Source: an uncultured Maribacter sp. (lineage in GTDB: Bacteria > Bacteroidota > Bacteroidia > Flavobacteriales > Flavobacteriaceae). Taken from it: a stretch of 64,000 nt of DNA. Position numbers and translations under genes: made by a program. Numbering within the stretch: the first letter of the stretch is position 1; each line of letters opens with the position of its first letter. The stretch is from assembly GCA_947498505.1 (NCBI GenBank), contig CANMKG010000001.1, forward strand, positions 186,001-250,000, read 5' to 3'. The notes below the pieces were generated by a model. The model did no database searches. It saw nothing but the letters and a program-made list of their open reading frames with translations, and was not told the origin of the DNA. Below, one piece after another: positions 60,998 through 64,000 of this stretch.

Positions 60998-62332
60998 TTA
61001 GTTTAGAGATTCAAGGTCGCTATCTTCCGCTCTTTTCAAGATAGGGTCTGGAATGGATTTTTTAGCCTTAGCACCCATTTTTTTAAGTTTTTCAATACTA
61101 ATTATAATATTTCCTCTTCCTTCAACCAGCTTATTCATAGCTCCCTTGTATTCAGATTTTGCTTCATCCATTTTTTTACCAACCTTAGTAAGGTCACTTA
61201 CAAAACCTTCAAATTTGTCATAAAGAGCTCCTGCTTGCCTGGCAATTTCAATAGCATTTCGTTGTTGTTTCTCGTTATTCCACATACTATCAATTGTACG
61301 AAGCGTAGCTAATAGGGTGGAAGGTGTTACAATTACTATATTCTGTTCAAAAGCTTTATTGTAAAGTGTAACATCAGTATTTATGGCAATAGCAAAAGCA
61401 GGTTCAATAGGAACAAACATTAAAACAAAATCAGGACTCTCCATGGTATATAAATCCTCGTATTTTTTTGCAGAAAGTTGGTCCACATGTTTACGTAATG
61501 ATGAGAGATGGTCTTTTAAGAACTTTTCTTTTAAATCCTCTTCAGCATTTACATAGCGTTCATAATCTGTTAACGATACTTTGGAATCCACTATCATTTT
61601 TTTGCCATCTGGCAAATTAATAATAACATCGGGTAGTACTCGGCTACCGTCTTCTCTGGTAAAACTCTGCTGTACAGCGTATTCTCTATCTTTTTCTAAA
61701 CCAGATTTTTCTAAAACTCTTTCTAAAACAAGCTCTCCCCAATTCCCTTGCATTTTACTATCACCCTTTAATGCTTTGGTAAGGTTCTCGGCTTCTTGGG
61801 TAATTTTTAAATTTTGATTTTGAAGATTCAGCAATTGTTCTTTAAGAGCGGAGTGGATGCTAATATTTTCTTTTTGACTTTCTTCTACCTTCTTTTCAAA
61901 GAGCTGAATTTTTTCTTGAAGTGGATGAAGAATGTTTTTTATATTTTTTTGATTTTGCTCAGTAAACTTATTGCTTTTTTCATCTAAAATCTTATTTGCT
62001 AAGTTTTCAAATTCTTTGGTGAATTTTTCTTGAAGTTTTTCAACCTCTTGTTTTTGCTCTGTGTTTTTTTGATTAAGATTTTCTATGTCAGCTTGATATC
62101 GTACAATTTGATTACTCATTTGTTCTTTTTCTTGCGACAAATGATTTCTGTGTTCAACTTCGTCCATTAATTTAGACTCCATTATGGTTAGATTATTCTG
62201 AAGTTGTTTCTCACGCTCTTCTAAAGCGCTTTGGCTTGATTTTGTTTTTAGATTTTGAATATAATTGCCAAGAAAGTAACCAATCGTAAGACAGATTATT
62301 CCAATTAATAAGTATATAATATATGGATTCAT
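60998..62332 (-). CDS. rmuC: DNA recombination protein RmuC
   Basis: 444 residues. An N-terminal membrane anchor (about 4-24), a long coiled coil (about 30-190, Glu/Gln/Lys-rich), then the RmuC nuclease-like domain (about 195-420: GNWGELVLERVLEKSGLEKD, MIVDSKVSLTDYERY, DFVLMFVPIEPAFA). RmuC limits inversions at short repeats and is a member of the PD-(D/E)XK-related group. First gene of a four-gene unit. Confidence 0.92.
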   Translation of the reverse strand: MNPYIIYLLIGIICLTIGYFLGNYIQNLKTKSSQSALEEREKQLQNNLTIMESKLMDEVEHRNHLSQEKEQMSNQIVRYQADIENLNQKNTEQKQEVEKLQEKFTKEFENLANKILDEKSNKFTEQNQKNIKNILHPLQEKIQLFEKKVEESQKENISIHSALKEQLLNLQNQNLKITQEAENLTKALKGDSKMQGNWGELVLERVLEKSGLEKDREYAVQQSFTREDGSRVLPDVIINLPDGKKMIVDSKVSLTDYERYVNAEEDLKEKFLKDHLSSLRKHVDQLSAKKYEDLYTMESPDFVLMFVPIEPAFAIAINTDVTLYNKAFEQNIVIVTPSTLLATLRTIDSMWNNEKQQRNAIEIARQAGALYDKFEGFVSDLTKVGKKMDEAKSEYKGAMNKLVEGRGNIIISIEKLKKMGAKAKKSIPDPILKRAEDSDLESLN

Positions 62333-62397
62333 TAGAAGCTTTGCTTAGAAGAAGTAAAGATAGTGGTTTTAAGAATTAATTGTGAAAAGGTGGTAGG

Positions 62398-63192
62398 TTA
62401 CTTTTTAACCCTAAATGAAGCGGTTTTAGAGTCAAAAACAATAGTTTCTGAAGGGAATAAATTATCAAAATGAGCATTGGTAATCAGACTTTCAGGTGTC
62501 CCAAATTGATTGTTGTTTTTTTTGAGAATCAACATTTTGTCACACATTTGAATGGCTAACTCTATTTCGTGAGTGGTAAATAAAATGGTTTTATTGGTTT
62601 TATTTGCAATGGACTTTAATAATTTTATTACCGTTGCTTTATGGTGTAAGTCTAAATGTGTAGTAGGTTCATCCAATAGCATAATTGGAGTGTCTTGAGC
62701 AAGTGCCCTAGCGATTAATGCACGTTGCAATTGTCCATCACTTAGTTGATAACATTTTCGATTTTTTAAATCTACTAAATCAACCATGTTTATAGCAGAT
62801 TCAATCTTAGCTTCGTCCTTCATGGTTAGGGTTCCTAACCAATTGGTGTAGGGTTGTCTTCCAAGCGAAACTAATTCGGTTACGGATAAGTTTTTTGATG
62901 CAACCTGGTCAGTTAGTACCAGACTTACATTCACAGCTAACTCTTGGGCACTATAACTACCAATCTGTTTTTGATTTATAGAGATTTCTCCAGATAGTTT
63001 TTTTTGAATATTACCTAATGTTCTTAAAAGAGTGGATTTTCCAACACCATTTATACCAACAATAGCAGTAAGTTCTCCTTTTTGAACTTGAAAATCAATA
63101 ACATCGCCAATAAAAGTTTGCTTTCCTTTATCAGCATAACCAATACGAAGGTTTTGAGCTTTAAAAACGTTATGTGAATTTTCAGTTTCTAT
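62398..63192 (-). CDS. Iron-siderophore-type ABC transporter ATP-binding protein; no canonical start codon
   Basis: Open frame from a stop at 63196-63198 to 62398, about 264 residues. Motifs: FKAQNLRIGY strand, Walker A VGINGVGKST (near 63034-63060), signature LSDGQLQR, Walker B IMLLDEPTTHLDLH and H-loop FTTHEIE. It is complete for the family (about 260 residues) but has no ATG, GTG or TTG between the stop and Walker A. The first canonical start, GTG at 62934, lies after Walker A and would give a dead protein. The codons after the stop read GTT-ATA-GAA-ACT, so ATA at 63192 is the most plausible start position. Partner of the FecCD-type permease five bases upstream (stop at 63203). Confidence 0.72.
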   Translation of the reverse strand: METENSHNVFKAQNLRIGYADKGKQTFIGDVIDFQVQKGELTAIVGINGVGKSTLLRTLGNIQKKLSGEISINQKQIGSYSAQELAVNVSLVLTDQVASKNLSVTELVSLGRQPYTNWLGTLTMKDEAKIESAINMVDLVDLKNRKCYQLSDGQLQRALIARALAQDTPIMLLDEPTTHLDLHHKATVIKLLKSIANKTNKTILFTTHEIELAIQMCDKMLILKKNNNQFGTPESLITNAHFDNLFPSETIVFDSKTASFRVKK

Positions 63193-63202
63193 AACTTAGA
63201 TT

Positions 63203-64000
63203 TTAAAAAATCATTTTTCTTTTTCTAACCAATAACCAAATCACAATTGGAGCTCCAAAAAGCGAGGTAATTGCGTTAATAGGTAGAACATTGGCCGAAG
63301 TTGGTAATTGTGCAATACTATCGCAAATAAGCATTAAAATAGCGCCATAAATTAAAACGGCTGGAACCAGAACTTTATGGTCCGTTGTATTAAAAATTTG
63401 CCGTGTTAAATGTGGTACTGCTAAGCCGATAAATGCAATAGGACCAGCAAAAGCAGTAATTGTTCCTGCTAAAATTCCCGTTGCAGAAATAATTACGTAT
63501 CGTTTTTTTTTGATATCAACCCCTAAGCTTCGAGCATAATTTTCACCCAATAGCATTGCGTTTAAAGTTTTAATTGCTGAAACACTTAATAAAACTCCTA
63601 AGGTGACTAAGCATGCAAGTAGTAAAACTTGATTCCATGATAGGTCTCCAATGCTACCAAATGACCAGTAAACATATCGTTGTAACTCTTCAGCATTTGA
63701 AAAAAAAGATAAAACACTTACAACTGCCGAAGTAAGACTTCCAAACATTAGTCCAATAATCAAAAGTGTCATAGTGTCTTTAACTTTAGAAGCAACAATC
63801 ATTACAGACATTAGTACAACAAAACTCCCAATACTTGCTACTAAAACAATTGAAAAATTGCTCATTATAGTAAAAGCGAAAAAGCTACTCAACAATGATG
63901 AGCCCATAATTAACAAAGCTACACCAAGGCTAGCCCCAGAACTTATTCCTAAAACAAATGGTCCTGCAAGCGGATTTCTGAATAGAGTTTGCATTAGTAA
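63203..64000 (-). CDS. FecCD-family iron ABC transporter permease, partial at window edge
   Basis: 265 residues visible; the frame runs to the window end. Multi-spanning FecCD-type permease: LFRNPLAGPFVLGISSGASLG (quoted in part) is the conserved region after helix 2-3 and LGENYARSLGVDIKKKR is the coupling-helix loop that contacts the ATPase. Family members are about 330-340 residues with ten helices, so roughly the first 70 residues are missing. An ATG at 63994 lies inside the conserved LLMQTLFRNPLAGP stretch and is not the true start. Imports siderophore, heme or cobalamin with the downstream ATPase. Confidence 0.9.
   Translation of the reverse strand, partial: LLMQTLFRNPLAGPFVLGISSGASLGVALLIMGSSLLSSFFAFTIMSNFSIVLVASIGSFVVLMSVMIVASKVKDTMTLLIIGLMFGSLTSAVVSVLSFFSNAEELQRYVYWSFGSIGDLSWNQVLLLACLVTLGVLLSVSAIKTLNAMLLGENYARSLGVDIKKKRYVIISATGILAGTITAFAGPIAFIGLAVPHLTRQIFNTTDHKVLVPAVLIYGAILMLICDSIAQLPTSANVLPINAITSLFGAPIVIWLLVRKRKMIF

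Noticed and set aside
62398-62934. Short 178-residue ATPase starting at GTG 62934 as the real gene
   Set aside because: This would delete Walker A (VGINGVGKST), which is present in the same open frame just upstream; the longer frame is clearly the conserved protein.
1-64000. tRNA/rRNA genes, CRISPR arrays, insertion sequences, prophage or integrative elements
   Set aside because: No T-loop GGTTCGAATCC-like sequence, no regularly spaced repeats, no transposase or integrase frame, and no gene with markedly different composition was seen.

Overview
The window is 64 kb of AT-rich chromosomal DNA that reads as a member of the Flavobacteriaceae (Bacteroidota). Evidence: TAnnTTTG-type -7 promoter elements, almost no Shine-Dalgarno sequences, a protein with a C-terminal type IX secretion sorting domain (32838-35450), the Bacteroidota-type GlmU-like protein, many DUF families typical of Flavobacteriia (DUF2490, DUF4199, DUF6263, DUF6515-like), long single-chain PurL and zinc-independent L31. 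No tRNA, rRNA, insertion sequence, prophage or CRISPR array was recognised. Coding density is very high and no gene-free stretch exceeds 300 bases; the largest is the 298-base divergent gap at 27979-28276.

Layout. 1-3050: a plus-strand trio (VOC protein, GlxA-type AraC regulator, DMT exporter). 3117-8525: minus-strand exported proteins (YceI-like lipoprotein, DUF2490, a 1064-residue Asp-box protein) and a YdeI-family protein. 8660-11662: a large lipoprotein fusing ThuA, quinoprotein sugar dehydrogenase, PKD and cytochrome c modules. 11668-14626: an M28/M1 exported peptidase pair. 14691-19961: a trehalose module (OtsA-OtsB fusion plus MFS transporter, divergent from a GH15 hydrolase). 20045-26042: a beta-oxidation operon (marR, fadN-like, thiolase, acyl-CoA dehydrogenase) preceded by a 30-base perfect palindrome, with an acyl-CoA synthetase upstream. 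28277-32619: pyruvate formate-lyase, its activase and an OFA-family transporter, a fermentation module. 32838-35450: a T9SS cargo protein of unknown function. 35513-40527: purL and an RsmB-type RNA methyltransferase. 41662-43621: an ECF sigma factor operon. 43730-48834: MsbA-like ABC exporter, phosphohexomutase, GT2 glycosyltransferase, DUF4199. 48992-58800: housekeeping genes (rpmE2, GlmU-like, mtaB, lytic transglycosylase, rpmH, carB). 58855-64000: lipoprotein, GIY-YIG protein, thioesterase, RmuC and a siderophore-type ABC importer cut by the window edge.

The genes point to a heterotroph that breaks down proteins, sugars and fatty acids, makes trehalose, can run pyruvate formate-lyase when oxygen is limiting, and takes up chelated iron or a similar ligand. 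The most notable non-coding signals are the palindrome overlapping the fad operon promoter and two genes (pflA and the iron ABC ATPase) whose natural N-terminus falls on an ATA codon instead of ATG. I did not find a clearly new multi-gene system. The least-explained items are the T9SS protein next to the fermentation genes, the ThuA-dehydrogenase-cytochrome fusion and the ECF sigma module with a duplicated-motif putative anti-sigma factor.
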